Assembly: GCF_001687305.1 (NCBI RefSeq) | Contig: NZ_LZRK01000004.1 | Location: 310,001 to 374,000 of the forward strand | Reading direction: 5' to 3' | Length of the DNA: 64,000 bases | Source: Actinomyces vulturis | GTDB lineage: Bacteria > Actinomycetota > Actinomycetes > Actinomycetales > Actinomycetaceae | In this document: positions 1-9,202 of the stretch, in pieces | How the letters are laid out: each line of letters opens with the position of its first letter | How positions within the stretch are numbered: position 1 is the first letter of the stretch | Program-made: the position numbers and the translations under genes | The notes under the pieces: generated by a model | Databases searched by the model: none | The model's input: only the letters and a program-made list of their open reading frames with translations | What the model was told of the DNA's origin: nothing

Positions 1-569
1 TTATACAGTTCAGCAGTCAATAGCGCAGCAGATGGAGTAGATGACGCGGGTTTGAGAATGAAGGTATTACCCGCAGCAATAGCAATGGGATGCATCCACA
101 TCGGAACCATTGCAGGGAAGTTAAAAGGACAAATGCCTGCAACAACCCCGACAGGTTGGCGAAGAGTGTGGATATCTACTCCCGACGAAATGTCGAAAGA
201 GTATTCGCCCTTCAACGCGAGGTTGATAGCTGTAGCAAAATCAAGCGTTTCACGTCCACGCTGAATTTCACCGAGCGCATCGGAATAATTCTTTCCGTGC
301 TCTTCGACAATCATACGGGCCATTTCGTCTTGATGTTCAAGAACTAATTCACGCATCTTGAACATAATTGCTGTGCGCTTAGCAAGAGAGTACTTAGCCC
401 ACTTCTTCTGTGCTTCTCGAGCAACCGCGACTACACGGTCAAGATCCTCCGATGATGCCATGAGCAGTTCTGCATCGATCTGACCCGTGCCAGGATTCTC
501 AACGGGATAACGAGAAACCGGCTTGCCTTCGTCATAGCCACCGTTGATCCAGTGGGAAATGGTTTTCAT
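1..569 (-). CDS. iolA: CoA-acylating methylmalonate/malonate-semialdehyde dehydrogenase, N-terminal part
   Basis: About 189 N-terminal residues are present and the rest lies beyond the left edge of the window. The protein opens MKTISHWINGG and reads like the MmsA/IolA branch of aldehyde dehydrogenases, with the PFNFP signature of the NAD-binding half near residue 155. The catalytic cysteine is outside the window. In inositol catabolism this enzyme oxidises malonate semialdehyde to acetyl-CoA and CO2 in the cytoplasm. The ATG at 569 follows a strong AAGGAAGG ribosome site. It lies downstream of iolD in the same direction, separated by 278 bases that contain a hairpin, so it may have its own promoter. 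Family assignment is firm; the substrate is inferred from the cluster. Confidence 0.88.
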   Translation of the reverse strand, partial: MKTISHWINGGYDEGKPVSRYPVENPGTGQIDAELLMASSEDLDRVVAVAREAQKKWAKYSLAKRTAIMFKMRELVLEHQDEMARMIVEEHGKNYSDALGEIQRGRETLDFATAINLALKGEYSFDISSGVDIHTLRQPVGVVAGICPFNFPAMVPMWMHPIAIAAGNTFILKPASSTPSAALLTAELY

Positions 570-777
570 TATTGTCGCCTTCCTTATCAGTCAATCGTGT
601 CGGCGAATCGAACGATTTTTTGCTTAATCCCTCCGTTGGGTTAAGCAGGTAGTTGAGTGATATGACATCGGATAGGCCCCGTTGCCATGAACTACTTTAG
701 TCCTATATTACATATGTCAGAACAAATGAGCAGATCGACGCGTGTTCCCTCACAACATCATCTCCTCTCTGCCCACT

Positions 778-826
778 TGCAGCGGCAAGGGCAACTATTT
801 ACAGAGTCCGTGCCCCTGCCGCTGCA
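778..826 (-). terminator. Stem-loop between iolD and iolA
   Basis: Arms of 16 bases (778-793 and 811-826) match at 15 positions around a 17-base loop. No U-run follows on the minus strand, so it may be an attenuator or mRNA-stabilising hairpin, not a clean terminator. The rest of the 570-847 gap holds the small palindrome ACATATGT at 710-717 next to TGTCA half-sites, a possible operator for iolA, and no gene. Confidence 0.45.
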
Positions 827-847
827 TGGTAAGTTTGGAGAATGTAC

Positions 848-2755
848 TCACAAATAGTGCCGTTGAGGTTTACGGTCCTCAACATACTGATCGAAAGCTT
901 TCTGCGTAGATTCCAAACGTGAAACACCAGATACTGCTACATCCCACCAACTTGATGATGGCGGATTAGGGCCATACAGATCAGTCTCAATATGAATCAT
1001 TGATGCTCGGTCCAAATCCACCGCTTTGGCATAGGCCTCACGGAACTCATCAATGCTGTGAACCTCAAAAACTTCGAGACCCCAAGAACGTGCATTGGCC
1101 GCAATATCCACACCGGGAATAGTTGACTGATCATCGAGGTGTGAACCCTTACCACGCTGACGATAACGCGTTCCAAAACGTTGCGACCCACGAGACTCAG
1201 ACAATGCGCCAATAGAACTAAAACCATAGTTCTGGAGAAGCACATAAATTACCTTAATTCCCTCTTGGACAACCGTTGCCAGTTCCATGGGAAGCATCTG
1301 GTAAGTACCATCACCAACAATCGCCACAACTTCGCTATCGGGGCGAGCTAATTTTGCCCCCATTGCAGCAGGAATCTCATAGCCCATACATGAGAAGGCG
1401 TATTCCACGTGATATTGAATAGGTGTACGTGCCTGCCACAATGCTTGAAGATCACCGGGCATGGATCCAGCAGCATTAATAACAATGTCCTCTGGCCCCA
1501 TTAACTCATTGAGAGCACCAAAGACCTCGGTCTGTGCCGGCAAAGGCCCGTGCCCCAGATGGAAGCACGTATCAACTTTCTTCAGCCACGCCTCACGTTC
1601 AGCCGTAATAAGTTCGCTGTACGACTGATCCACATGGAAACCTTCGAGCCTCTGGAGAAGAGCATCCAATGCTTCACGCGCATCTGCCACCACCATCTCC
1701 GCGCTTTCTTTTGCAGCATCGAAAGGAGTGACGTTGATGTTAACGAAACGAACATGAGGATTCTTGAACTGAGTCTTTGAAGCGGTGGTGAAATCGGAAT
1801 AACGTGTACCAATACCGATTACTACATCCGCTTCATCGGCAATGTGATTACCTGAGTCCCCACCGGTGGATCCCACACCGCCAATCGAGCAGGGATGATC
1901 ACAGTTGATTGCACCCTTACCTGCTTGTGTATCAGCAACAGGAATTCCAGTTGCCGAAGCAAATGTTCGCAATTGTTCAGATGCCTCAGAGTAGATCACG
2001 CCACCGCCAGCGATAATCATGGGCCGTTTTGCCTGACGGATAATGTCCACAGCCCGGTCTAATGCAGCGGGTTCAGGAACAGGGCGGCGTACATGCCATA
2101 CGCGCTTGCGGAAGAACTCTACCGGCCAATCAAACGCCTCGGCTTGCACATCCTGAGGCATCGCGATGACTACAGCCCCCGTTTCCGCAGGATCTGTAAG
2201 CACACGCATCGCATTGAGCAATGAGGGAATAAGTTGCTCAGGACGATTAATACGATCAAAAAAACGACTGACCGGCCGGAAACAATCATTGACTGTAACG
2301 TCAAGATCTGTGGGATCTTCCAATTGTTGAAGAACCGGATCAGGGATTCGACTAGCAAACTGATCTGAAGGGAAAATCAACACCGGCAAGCGGTTCGTTG
2401 TAGCCAGAGCGGCTCCAGTCACCATATTCAACGAACCAGGTCCAATCGATGCAGTACACATCATGGTGGACAAACGGTTATTGACTTTAGCGAATGCAGC
2501 AGCCGCATGGACCTGCCCTTGCTCATTACGCGGCATGATGTAGGGCATTTCTTCTTCGCCATCTACGGGGGCGATCTCATTTTGTAACAACGCTTGGCCG
2601 ATACCAGCGACGTTGCCATGACCGAAAATACCCAAAGCTCCAGCGATTAAACGTTGTTCACGTCCATCACGCTCGGAATACTGATTCGATAAAAACCTAA
2701 TCGTCGCTTGAGCAACAGTTAGACGAATGGTTCCTGCGTAGGCTTCATTGCTCAC
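848..2755 (-). CDS. iolD: 3D-(3,5/4)-trihydroxycyclohexane-1,2-dione hydrolase
   Basis: This 635-residue thiamine-diphosphate enzyme hydrolyses the cyclic dione to 5-deoxy-D-glucuronate, the ring-opening step of inositol catabolism. The activating glutamate of the family is visible in RNEQG (E78). The ThDP/Mg motif runs from GDG at 481-483 to NYG at 509-511. Length and three-domain layout are those of IolD. The start is GTG with a weak AGAGA ribosome site. It lies 42 bases downstream of iolB in the same operon. Acetolactate-synthase-like enzymes share the fold, but the sequence and neighbours fit IolD. Confidence 0.95.
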   Translation of the reverse strand: MSNEAYAGTIRLTVAQATIRFLSNQYSERDGREQRLIAGALGIFGHGNVAGIGQALLQNEIAPVDGEEEMPYIMPRNEQGQVHAAAAFAKVNNRLSTMMCTASIGPGSLNMVTGAALATTNRLPVLIFPSDQFASRIPDPVLQQLEDPTDLDVTVNDCFRPVSRFFDRINRPEQLIPSLLNAMRVLTDPAETGAVVIAMPQDVQAEAFDWPVEFFRKRVWHVRRPVPEPAALDRAVDIIRQAKRPMIIAGGGVIYSEASEQLRTFASATGIPVADTQAGKGAINCDHPCSIGGVGSTGGDSGNHIADEADVVIGIGTRYSDFTTASKTQFKNPHVRFVNINVTPFDAAKESAEMVVADAREALDALLQRLEGFHVDQSYSELITAEREAWLKKVDTCFHLGHGPLPAQTEVFGALNELMGPEDIVINAAGSMPGDLQALWQARTPIQYHVEYAFSCMGYEIPAAMGAKLARPDSEVVAIVGDGTYQMLPMELATVVQEGIKVIYVLLQNYGFSSIGALSESRGSQRFGTRYRQRGKGSHLDDQSTIPGVDIAANARSWGLEVFEVHSIDEFREAYAKAVDLDRASMIHIETDLYGPNPPSSSWWDVAVSGVSRLESTQKAFDQYVEDRKPQRHYL

Positions 2756-2797
2756 AGAAGTCTCTTTTCTCGAGAGGGATAGTAAAACTCAATTCGC

Positions 2798-3682
2798 TCA
2801 GTACATCGGCAATCGCGGATCTACTTCCTGATCCGCCCAAGTGGAACGAATCCAGTGATGATCCGGATCATCAGGTGCAAGCCACTGGCCATCTTCACTA
2901 GGGCCTGCCATAACATTGAGGTAGTACATGGTGTAACCGGGCGCGGCGACGCAAGGCCCGTGATATCCGTGCGGCACCAGTGCCACATCACCGTCACGGA
3001 TAGGGATACACAAATTAATCGGACGATCTGGGGTCCCGTAAGTCCCATGGAACCCGAATCCGGGAGCACCCTCTGGAGACGAGGCGATTTCAAAATAATA
3101 AATCTCCTCAAGTTCACGCTCATGCTCCGAATGCTCATCATGTTTGTGCGCCGGGTATGACGACCAGTTCCCGCCAGGAGTAAGCACCTCACAGCACAGT
3201 AAATGAGACGTTTCCACGCCATTGTTTAATGCGTAATTCACTACTTGCCTGGAACAGTCACCTGCGCCGCGTAAGTCGACACGCACATCATCAATCCCAA
3301 AATAACGGACAGGAAGGTCCCGAGTAGCCCGAGCACCGGGAAGTGCGATACGAGAGGCATTATCACTGACGATCGTGAACGTCGTTTCTCGCGGAATATA
3401 CAAATAGTCAGTAGCAGACTGAAAAACATTTGGACGGCCGTGAATAGGCCATACCTTATCGTCGATATAGACATCGACAGAGCCGCTAAGAGGTAAAACA
3501 AGTATTTCTCGCTCACCCGTTGAATAGGTGTAACGTTCGCCTGCTTGCGCATTGACTACCTGCAAAGATGAAAAGCCCCACCCCGCTGACTCTGGCGAGA
3601 TGTCAACAGCGAATTCATCATGCGCTGACGAACCGTGAGGAACATAGAGATTATCAGTATTTTGGGGTGTCATCGGTGTCAT
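2798..3682 (-). CDS. iolB: 5-deoxy-glucuronate isomerase
   Basis: A 294-residue double-cupin protein of the KduI/IolB family, expected to isomerise 5-deoxy-D-glucuronate to 2-deoxy-5-keto-D-gluconate. The C-terminal cupin shows the metal-binding cluster in PAHKHDEHSEHERELEEIYY, with His and Glu ligands in the usual spacing, and VPHGYHGP further on. The start overlaps the stop of the upstream aldolase gene by four bases (ATGA), so translation is probably coupled. A second in-frame ATG three codons later is possible. Full length for the family. Confidence 0.95.
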   Translation of the reverse strand: MTPMTPQNTDNLYVPHGSSAHDEFAVDISPESAGWGFSSLQVVNAQAGERYTYSTGEREILVLPLSGSVDVYIDDKVWPIHGRPNVFQSATDYLYIPRETTFTIVSDNASRIALPGARATRDLPVRYFGIDDVRVDLRGAGDCSRQVVNYALNNGVETSHLLCCEVLTPGGNWSSYPAHKHDEHSEHERELEEIYYFEIASSPEGAPGFGFHGTYGTPDRPINLCIPIRDGDVALVPHGYHGPCVAAPGYTMYYLNVMAGPSEDGQWLAPDDPDHHWIRSTWADQEVDPRLPMY

Positions 3683-4557
3683 TGAAATAGTCCTACTGTT
3701 GAATCGACTGCGGAGATAATGTCGTCATTGGGGGGATAAAGAAGCGAACGGCCAATCACCAATCCCTTCACTTGAGGCTGTTGGAGAGCACGAGCCCACA
3801 ACTGTCGAGAAGCAAGATCATCGTTACCTGCGCCTCCGAGAATAAGGATGGGCAACGTTGATGATTCAGCAACGTCCGCAATGTGATGAACCGCCGGTAA
3901 CTTTAACCACGAGTATCGAGAACTTGAGCCCAAACCAGACGCAATTGCCATTGATTTTTGTACTGCCTGATCAGTCAAGTCATTAATGACTCGTCCATTC
4001 TCGCGGCGCGAAATAAAAGGCTCAATCATTGCCACACGGTGAGCACGAGCCAGCGAATCAACCGCACGTGCACAGGACTCTAATGTGTCAACGGAGGCGG
4101 GATCGTCGTAATCGATACGCATGAGCATCTTTCCGCCATCAAGATGATGATCCACGATGCCTTCAACGTCATAGCCGGTGAAACGATCATCCATCTCAAA
4201 ATGAGCACCGTGGAGCCCACCGCGATTCATCGAGCCAAAAACAATTTTTCCTTCGAGGGCGCCGAGAACGGCAAGATCCTCAATCATGTCTGCGGTTCCA
4301 AGAAACCCATTCACATGTGGACGTTGCAAAGCAGTGATGCAACGGTTGAGGAGATCTTCTCGATTAATCATGGCATTATCCCGGCCGCCTGCACTCACAG
4401 CACCACGAGCAGGATGGTCACATGCGATCATCATGATTCTCTCGTCGCCGCCAGGTGAACCCAATTGTGGCCCCGGATCCCGTTCACGCAACGCACGAGA
4501 GAATGCCTCAGGGTCGTTGAGCCGCATATGCGAAAGATGCTGCGTTAACACTCCCAT
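3679..4557 (-). CDS. Class I (beta/alpha)8 aldolase, Cgl0159-type, probable IolJ role
   Basis: A 292-residue protein of the DeoC/LacD aldolase superfamily. IACDHPARG (44-52) and the Schiff-base-type lysine in SWLKLPAV (K219) are visible. Similar proteins sit in inositol clusters of Corynebacterium and relatives, where the usual iolJ is missing. No other candidate for 2-deoxy-5-keto-gluconate-6-phosphate cleavage is visible here, so this protein is inferred to make dihydroxyacetone phosphate and malonate semialdehyde. It overlaps iolC by 13 bases and iolB by 4. The fold is well supported; the exact reaction is inference. Confidence 0.75.
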   Translation of the reverse strand: MGVLTQHLSHMRLNDPEAFSRALRERDPGPQLGSPGGDERIMMIACDHPARGAVSAGGRDNAMINREDLLNRCITALQRPHVNGFLGTADMIEDLAVLGALEGKIVFGSMNRGGLHGAHFEMDDRFTGYDVEGIVDHHLDGGKMLMRIDYDDPASVDTLESCARAVDSLARAHRVAMIEPFISRRENGRVINDLTDQAVQKSMAIASGLGSSSRYSWLKLPAVHHIADVAESSTLPILILGGAGNDDLASRQLWARALQQPQVKGLVIGRSLLYPPNDDIISAVDSTVGLFQ

Positions 4558-5546
4558 GTCACACTCCTATCTGCTCCAAGTACGTCAGGAGCAACCTGCG
4601 CCATCAATTTCTGCACTTCTTGCTCATTTGGCATCGCTGTTGAGCATTCCAATCGCCCCGACACGATTGCGCCGGCAGTAGAGGCAGCGAAAATGATGCG
4701 TTCCAAGGACCATCCAGCCAGTAGACCGTGACACACGGCACCACCGAATGCATCACCTGCACCCAAACCATTGACTGTATTCACTGGCGTGATGGGAATG
4801 ATGACTCGCTCGTCACGTGTTTTTGCCAAGGTCCCCTCAAGCCCTTGTTTCACAATCGCTAAATCGACCCCTCGTTCAAGCAGGGCATCCGCAGCACGCT
4901 CCGGGTCACGCTCGCCCACAGCAATTTCACATTCGTCTCTATTTCCGATTGCCACTGTGCATTGAGAAAGAACGGAATCAACACGTTGATGAGCCAATTC
5001 TGGGTTTTCCCAAAAGACGGGGCGAAAATCTAAGTCGATAACGGTGTGGGTTCGTCTCTGACGCCGAGATAAAGCCGCGCAATGAGTGGAAAACGAGGGC
5101 TCACGACACAATCCAGTCGCAGAAATCCAGAAAATGTCAGCAGTCTCAATGGCCTCCATAGGAAGATCATCAACAGTGAGTTCGAGATCTGGAGCTGAGG
5201 GCTGACGGTAGAAATACAGAGGAAAATTATCCGGTGGAAAGATCTCGCAAAACGTTACTGGAGTATGGAAAGCCTCTTTAACGACAACATACTCATCTGA
5301 GACGCCAAGTTCTCGCATTTTGTTCCGAACAAAACGACCGAATGGATCATCTCCTACGCCGGTTACCACTCCTGACGTACGTCCATATCGAGCTGCAGCG
5401 ACAGCAACATTAGTGGGGCTCCCCCCAAGAAACTTTCCAAACCGCTCAACATCTTCTAAGGCGACGCCGATATCCAAAGGGTACATATCGACGCCTGAAC
5501 GACCGATAGTCAAAACATTGAGCATGGAATCTTTTGTGGACGCCAT
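4545..5546 (-). CDS. iolC: 5-dehydro-2-deoxygluconokinase
   Basis: A PfkB-family sugar kinase of 333 residues that phosphorylates 2-deoxy-5-keto-gluconate. The N-terminus has the IGRSGVDMYP start of IolC, and the C-terminal PfkB signature GLGAGDAFGGA contains the catalytic aspartate and anion hole. The reading frame is open to 5606, but the ATG at 5546 is chosen because AGAAGG stands eight bases before it; the longer start would lie inside the promoter. First gene of the minus-strand operon iolC-aldolase-iolB-iolD-(iolA), divergent from the regulator gene. Confidence 0.93.
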   Translation of the reverse strand: MASTKDSMLNVLTIGRSGVDMYPLDIGVALEDVERFGKFLGGSPTNVAVAAARYGRTSGVVTGVGDDPFGRFVRNKMRELGVSDEYVVVKEAFHTPVTFCEIFPPDNFPLYFYRQPSAPDLELTVDDLPMEAIETADIFWISATGLCREPSFSTHCAALSRRQRRTHTVIDLDFRPVFWENPELAHQRVDSVLSQCTVAIGNRDECEIAVGERDPERAADALLERGVDLAIVKQGLEGTLAKTRDERVIIPITPVNTVNGLGAGDAFGGAVCHGLLAGWSLERIIFAASTAGAIVSGRLECSTAMPNEQEVQKLMAQVAPDVLGADRSVTWEC

Positions 5547-5604
5547 AGTTGCCGCCTTCTCCGCATCCTTGGGGATAGGTTGTGCTGTTATATGCACCAC
5601 AAGC

Positions 5605-5634
5605 ATAATGCCTTATGTCCGTACAATATGTCAA
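5605..5634 (-). promoter_or_regulatory. Promoter of the iolC operon
   Basis: On the minus strand TTGACA (5634-5629) and CATTAT (5610-5605) are separated by 18 bases. One candidate operator (TGTCCGTACA, 5616-5625) lies inside the spacer, which is a good position for a repressor to block RNA polymerase. Confidence 0.6.
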
Positions 5635-5649
5635 GATTTGTCCGAACAA
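5616..5649. promoter_or_regulatory. Paired operator-like sites for the GntR regulator
   Basis: Two near-palindromes with the same core, TGTCCGTACA (5616-5625) and TTGTCCGAACAA (5638-5649), sit 23 bases apart centre to centre in the intergenic region between iolC and the regulator. GntR proteins bind such short inverted repeats. That this regulator binds them is inference. Confidence 0.5.
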
Positions 5650-5758
5650 TTTCACAACATGCCATTAACGAAGCGCTACAATAGGCTTATCTATTGCAAC
5701 TTATTAGTTCGCCTCTCGTATCTGATGGCAACAGTTTCTTCACCTTCAGGAGCACAAC

Positions 5759-6505
5759 ATGTCTGAGACGCCAGCAGTCATCGACATTGACCTTGACCGA
5801 TCCAGCCCAGTCCCTCTCTATTTTCAAATCTCGGAGCCTATTGCTCGAGCCATTACCAGCGGCACCCTAGCGCCGGGCACCCGCTTGGAAGATGAGCTAT
5901 CAATGTCTCGACGCTTGAACATTTCACGCCCTACAGCACGCCAGGCACTTCAACGCCTCGTCGATCGAGGCCTTCTTACCAGACGCCGTGGCGTAGGGAC
6001 AATTGTCGCCCCCGCTCATGTCCATCGTCCCATGGAATTGACCTCACTCCATTCAGATTTAGTCAAGGCCGGCCACAGCGTCACAACTGTCGTCATTAAC
6101 TACAGCGAACACCCAGCATCAGAAGAAGAAGCAGAGCACCTTGAGGTTGCGACCGACACCCCCATCGTGAGCATTACTCGCCTGCGCTTGACAGACGATG
6201 AACCTATCGCCCTGATGCACAACCTCATTCCTGCAGATATCGCACCATCACGCGAAGAACTGGAATCCAAAGGTTTGTACGACCTTCTCCGCGAACACCA
6301 CGTCTCCCCCAATAACGCACGCCAAACTATTAGCGCACGCAACGCCACCGCAAAAGAAGCAGAAATTCTTGACGACAAACGCGGCGTCGCACTACTTAGC
6401 GCTCAACGCACAAGTTACGACAATACCGGGCGAGTCATCGAATACGGCGATCACATTTATCGCGCCTCACGCTACACCTTCGAAACCATGCTCTTTTCCC
6501 AGTAA
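5759..6505 (+). CDS. iolR: GntR-family transcriptional regulator with UTRA domain
   Basis: A 248-residue HutC-type regulator. The N-terminal winged helix (about residues 14-82) includes LEDELSMSRRLNISRPTARQ and the wing RRRGVGTIV. The C-terminal UTRA ligand domain (about 95-240) ends in the usual EYGDHIYRASRY block. It lies between the two arms of the inositol cluster and is divergent from iolC, so it probably represses both in the absence of an inositol-derived inducer. Candidate operators lie at 5616-5649, 6668-6677 and 9076-9124. The symbol is by position and role; Bacillus IolR belongs to a different family (DeoR). Confidence 0.85.
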   Translation: MSETPAVIDIDLDRSSPVPLYFQISEPIARAITSGTLAPGTRLEDELSMSRRLNISRPTARQALQRLVDRGLLTRRRGVGTIVAPAHVHRPMELTSLHSDLVKAGHSVTTVVINYSEHPASEEEAEHLEVATDTPIVSITRLRLTDDEPIALMHNLIPADIAPSREELESKGLYDLLREHHVSPNNARQTISARNATAKEAEILDDKRGVALLSAQRTSYDNTGRVIEYGDHIYRASRYTFETMLFSQ

Positions 6506-6770
6506 CCCACTCGCATACATCAAAAACTTTACGACTAACATCCGCACAAGAACGTCAACTTCTCCACACTATTTTGTATGGCAACTACTTAGTTACGCCC
6601 CCATCCACATGCCGCACGATGAAGTGCCAGGCATACATGGGGAGAAATATCAAAATTCTTGAACATTTGTCATGACATTAGGTTGACATACTTTATGCAG
6701 TAGGGAACACTTGTGCCCACAGAGTTCAGCAACGACGCTGACCCTCCAAGCCTCTAGGAGACACATCACT
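6506..6770 (+). promoter_or_regulatory. Intergenic control region before the transaldolase gene
   Basis: Contains the perfect palindrome TGTCATGACA (6668-6677), followed by TTGACA at 6683-6688. No well-spaced -10 partner is obvious. The TGTCA half-site recurs before the dehydrogenase gene at 9203, suggesting shared control. The ribosome site TAGGAG precedes the ATG at 6771. Confidence 0.45.
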
Positions 6771-7847
6771 ATGAGCATCGAATACACGCCTGGTCCTCTG
6801 TTAGACGCGGCACGTAACACACCAACCGTCTTGTGGAACGATTCCGCAGACCCCGACGAGTTGCGTCAATCCATTTCATTCGGTGGCGTTGGCGCCACCT
6901 GCAATCCCACCATTGCTTACACCTGCATTAACAAGCGCAAGGACAAATGGCTCCCCCGTATTGCTGAATTAGCAAAAGAGATGCCTCACGCCACAGAATC
7001 CGAAATCGGTTGGCAGGTTGTTCGTGAATTGAGCATCGAAGCTGCTAAGCTTCTTGAACCCATCTTCGACGAGCACAATGGCCGTAACGGTCGACTTTCT
7101 GTACAGACCGACCCCCGCCTAGCTCGTAGCGCTGAGGCATTAGCAGACCAGGCTGAGGAATTCAGCCACTTAGCCAAGAACATCATCGTCAAGATTCCTG
7201 CTACGTCAGAGGGAATTAAGGCCATTGAAGAAGCCACTTACCGAGGCGTTTCAGTCAACGTCACCGTCTCATTTACCGTTGCTCAAGCAGTTGCTGCGGG
7301 CGAAGCCATTGAACGCGGCCTCAAGCGTCGCGAAGCCGAAGGCCTCGACATTTCCACAATGGGTCCCGTTGTCACCCTCATGGGAGGTCGCCTTGATGAT
7401 TGGTTGAAGATTGTCGCGAAACGTGACGAACTCTTCCTTGACCCCGGTCACCTTGAATGGGCAGGCGTTGCAGCCCTCAAGCGCGCATATAAAGAGTTCC
7501 AAGATCGCGGGCTGCGTTCACGCATCCTTTCAGCTGCTTTCCGCAACGTAATGCAGTGGTCGGAATTGGTCGGTGGAGACCTCGTCGTCTCTCCCCCATT
7601 CGCTTGGCAAGCGCTAATTAACAAGTCTGACTACCAAGTCACCGAACGAATTAATGTTCCGGTCGATCCAAAGATCATGGACACTTTGCTTAACATCCCT
7701 GAGTTCGTGCGCGCCTACGAACCTGACGGATTAACTCCCGAAGAGTTTGACACCTTCGGAGCAACCGTTCGCACCCTGCATGGATTCCTTGATGCTGACG
7801 CACAACTCGATGCTCTCGTGCGTGACGTCATTATGCCCAAGCCCTGA
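6771..7847 (+). CDS. Transaldolase-family protein
   Basis: A 358-residue transaldolase-type (beta/alpha)8 barrel. GATCNPTI (41-48), SVQTDPR (110-116) and the Schiff-base lysine K141 in NIIVKIPATSEG are all present, so the active site looks intact. In pentose metabolism such enzymes move a dihydroxyacetone unit. Placed as first gene of the plus-strand arm of an inositol cluster, it may act on a sugar phosphate linked to this pathway, but the substrate cannot be read from the sequence. The start at 6771 is set by AGGAG; a frame open from 6711 has no ribosome site. Confidence 0.85.
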   Translation: MSIEYTPGPLLDAARNTPTVLWNDSADPDELRQSISFGGVGATCNPTIAYTCINKRKDKWLPRIAELAKEMPHATESEIGWQVVRELSIEAAKLLEPIFDEHNGRNGRLSVQTDPRLARSAEALADQAEEFSHLAKNIIVKIPATSEGIKAIEEATYRGVSVNVTVSFTVAQAVAAGEAIERGLKRREAEGLDISTMGPVVTLMGGRLDDWLKIVAKRDELFLDPGHLEWAGVAALKRAYKEFQDRGLRSRILSAAFRNVMQWSELVGGDLVVSPPFAWQALINKSDYQVTERINVPVDPKIMDTLLNIPEFVRAYEPDGLTPEEFDTFGATVRTLHGFLDADAQLDALVRDVIMPKP

Positions 7848-7858
7848 CAAATATGTCG

Positions 7859-7893
7859 TGAGTGGGGCTCCACATCTTCACGAGCCCCACTCA
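7859..7893 (+). terminator. Hairpin between the transaldolase gene and iolG
   Basis: A perfect 12-bp stem (7859-7870 with 7882-7893) and an 11-base loop. A C-run follows in place of a U-run, so it is a terminator or processing hairpin. Confidence 0.5.
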
Positions 7894-7941
7894 TCTCCCC
7901 CCCCCTACGTTCACCTTCCCATACTTACTAAAGGAGCAATG

Positions 7942-8931
7942 ATGCTCAAGATAGCCGTTATCGGTGCAGGACGCATTGGCCACGTTCACGCAAAAACTAT
8001 CGCTTCTCACCCAGAAGCTGAACTCGTGGCCGTCTGCGACGCCATTGAAGAATCTGCTAATGCACTTGCCAAGACCTATGGCGCTAAGGCATACACTGAT
8101 GCTAACGATGTTTTCACTGACGACTCTGTTGACGCGGTAGTCATCGGTTCCCCTACTCCTCTCCATATCCCCCATCTGCTTGCCGCTGCCAAAGCAGGCA
8201 AAGCAGTCCTGTGTGAAAAACCTATTGCATTGGATATGGCTGATGTCGACGCTGTACAGGAAGAACTTAATGAACTCACCACTCCAGTGATGTTCGGGTT
8301 CAACCGACGCTTTGATCCTTCATTCTCAGCAATTCATGATGCTGTCAGCGAAGGAAAGATCGGTGATCTTGAGCAACTGACCATCATCAGTCGCGATCCC
8401 GCCGCCCCACCTGTGGAATACATCAAAGTTTCTGGCGGAATCTTCCGCGACATGACCATTCATGATTTTGACATGGCCCGTTTCTTCTTGGGTGACATTG
8501 TTGAGGTTTATGCCTTCGGACAAAACCTCGATCCTGAGATTGCACCAACTGGTGACTATGACGCCGCGGTGGTGACCTTGAAGGGAGCCAATGGAACCGT
8601 TGCAACAATTATTAATAATCGCCACTGTGCCTCAGGTTACGATCAGCGTCTTGAAGCTTCGGGTCCATTAGGAACACTGTTTGCGGACAATATCCGTCCC
8701 ACGACCGTACGGATGTCCACCAAGGATGCTACCGACGCCCAGGACCCCTACCTTGATTTCTTCCTCGAGCGTTACGATGCCGCCTACCGCCAAGAACTTT
8801 CCCTCTTCATCGATGCTGTCAATAACGGCACTACTCCCCCCACCTCCATTGAGGATGCTATTGAGGCACTTCGATTGGCTGAAGCCGCAACTGAATCAGC
8901 TCGTACCGGTCTGCCAGTGAAGTTGAAGTAA
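7942..8931 (+). CDS. iolG: Inositol 2-dehydrogenase, Gfo/Idh/MocA family
   Basis: A 329-residue NAD-dependent dehydrogenase that oxidises myo-inositol to 2-keto-myo-inositol, the first step of the pathway. The Rossmann motif is GAGRIGHVHA (8-17), the catalytic-lysine motif is CEKPIA (K93), and DMTIHDFDMARFF carries the family's second conserved acid/His patch. The second of two adjacent ATGs (7942) is preferred because AAGGAG is five bases upstream; the first ATG is too close. Followed by a hairpin at 8959-9004. Confidence 0.9.
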   Translation: MLKIAVIGAGRIGHVHAKTIASHPEAELVAVCDAIEESANALAKTYGAKAYTDANDVFTDDSVDAVVIGSPTPLHIPHLLAAAKAGKAVLCEKPIALDMADVDAVQEELNELTTPVMFGFNRRFDPSFSAIHDAVSEGKIGDLEQLTIISRDPAAPPVEYIKVSGGIFRDMTIHDFDMARFFLGDIVEVYAFGQNLDPEIAPTGDYDAAVVTLKGANGTVATIINNRHCASGYDQRLEASGPLGTLFADNIRPTTVRMSTKDATDAQDPYLDFFLERYDAAYRQELSLFIDAVNNGTTPPTSIEDAIEALRLAEAATESARTGLPVKLK

Positions 8932-8958
8932 AGACTATTTCTGGTATCGACCAGGAAG

Positions 8959-9004
8959 GGTGAGGGCTCGTCGTACACGAGTCCCGTCACGTCGGGCCCT
9001 CACC
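8959..9004 (+). terminator. Hairpin after iolG
   Basis: GGTGAGGGC (8959-8967) pairs with GGGCCCTCACC (8994-9004) with one mismatch region. No U-run follows. The following 200 bases hold operator-like repeats and no gene. Confidence 0.4.
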
Positions 9005-9075
9005 ACCAAGCATCGAGACACCACAGAACTTCACCACCAACCTAGCGATCAACGGCAATTAGGTAAAACAATTCG

Positions 9076-9124
9076 TGACAACTGAAAATTTGTCATCCAT
9101 TTTTATGTCATTACATTCGAATGT
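9076..9124. promoter_or_regulatory. Operator-like inverted repeats before the second dehydrogenase gene
   Basis: TGACAA and TTGTCA (9076-9081, 9090-9095) form an inverted repeat with an 8-base spacer. A perfect 12-bp palindrome, ACATTCGAATGT, follows at 9113-9124. The TGTCA half-site is shared with 6668-6677. Probably bound by the cluster's GntR regulator (inference). Confidence 0.45.
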
Positions 9125-9202
9125 TTGCTATTTTAAATGTTAGTTTGATGTAACCCCAACCGAATGCCGTCATTTCATCACTTGTCAAAGAGGACAACAC
9201 AC

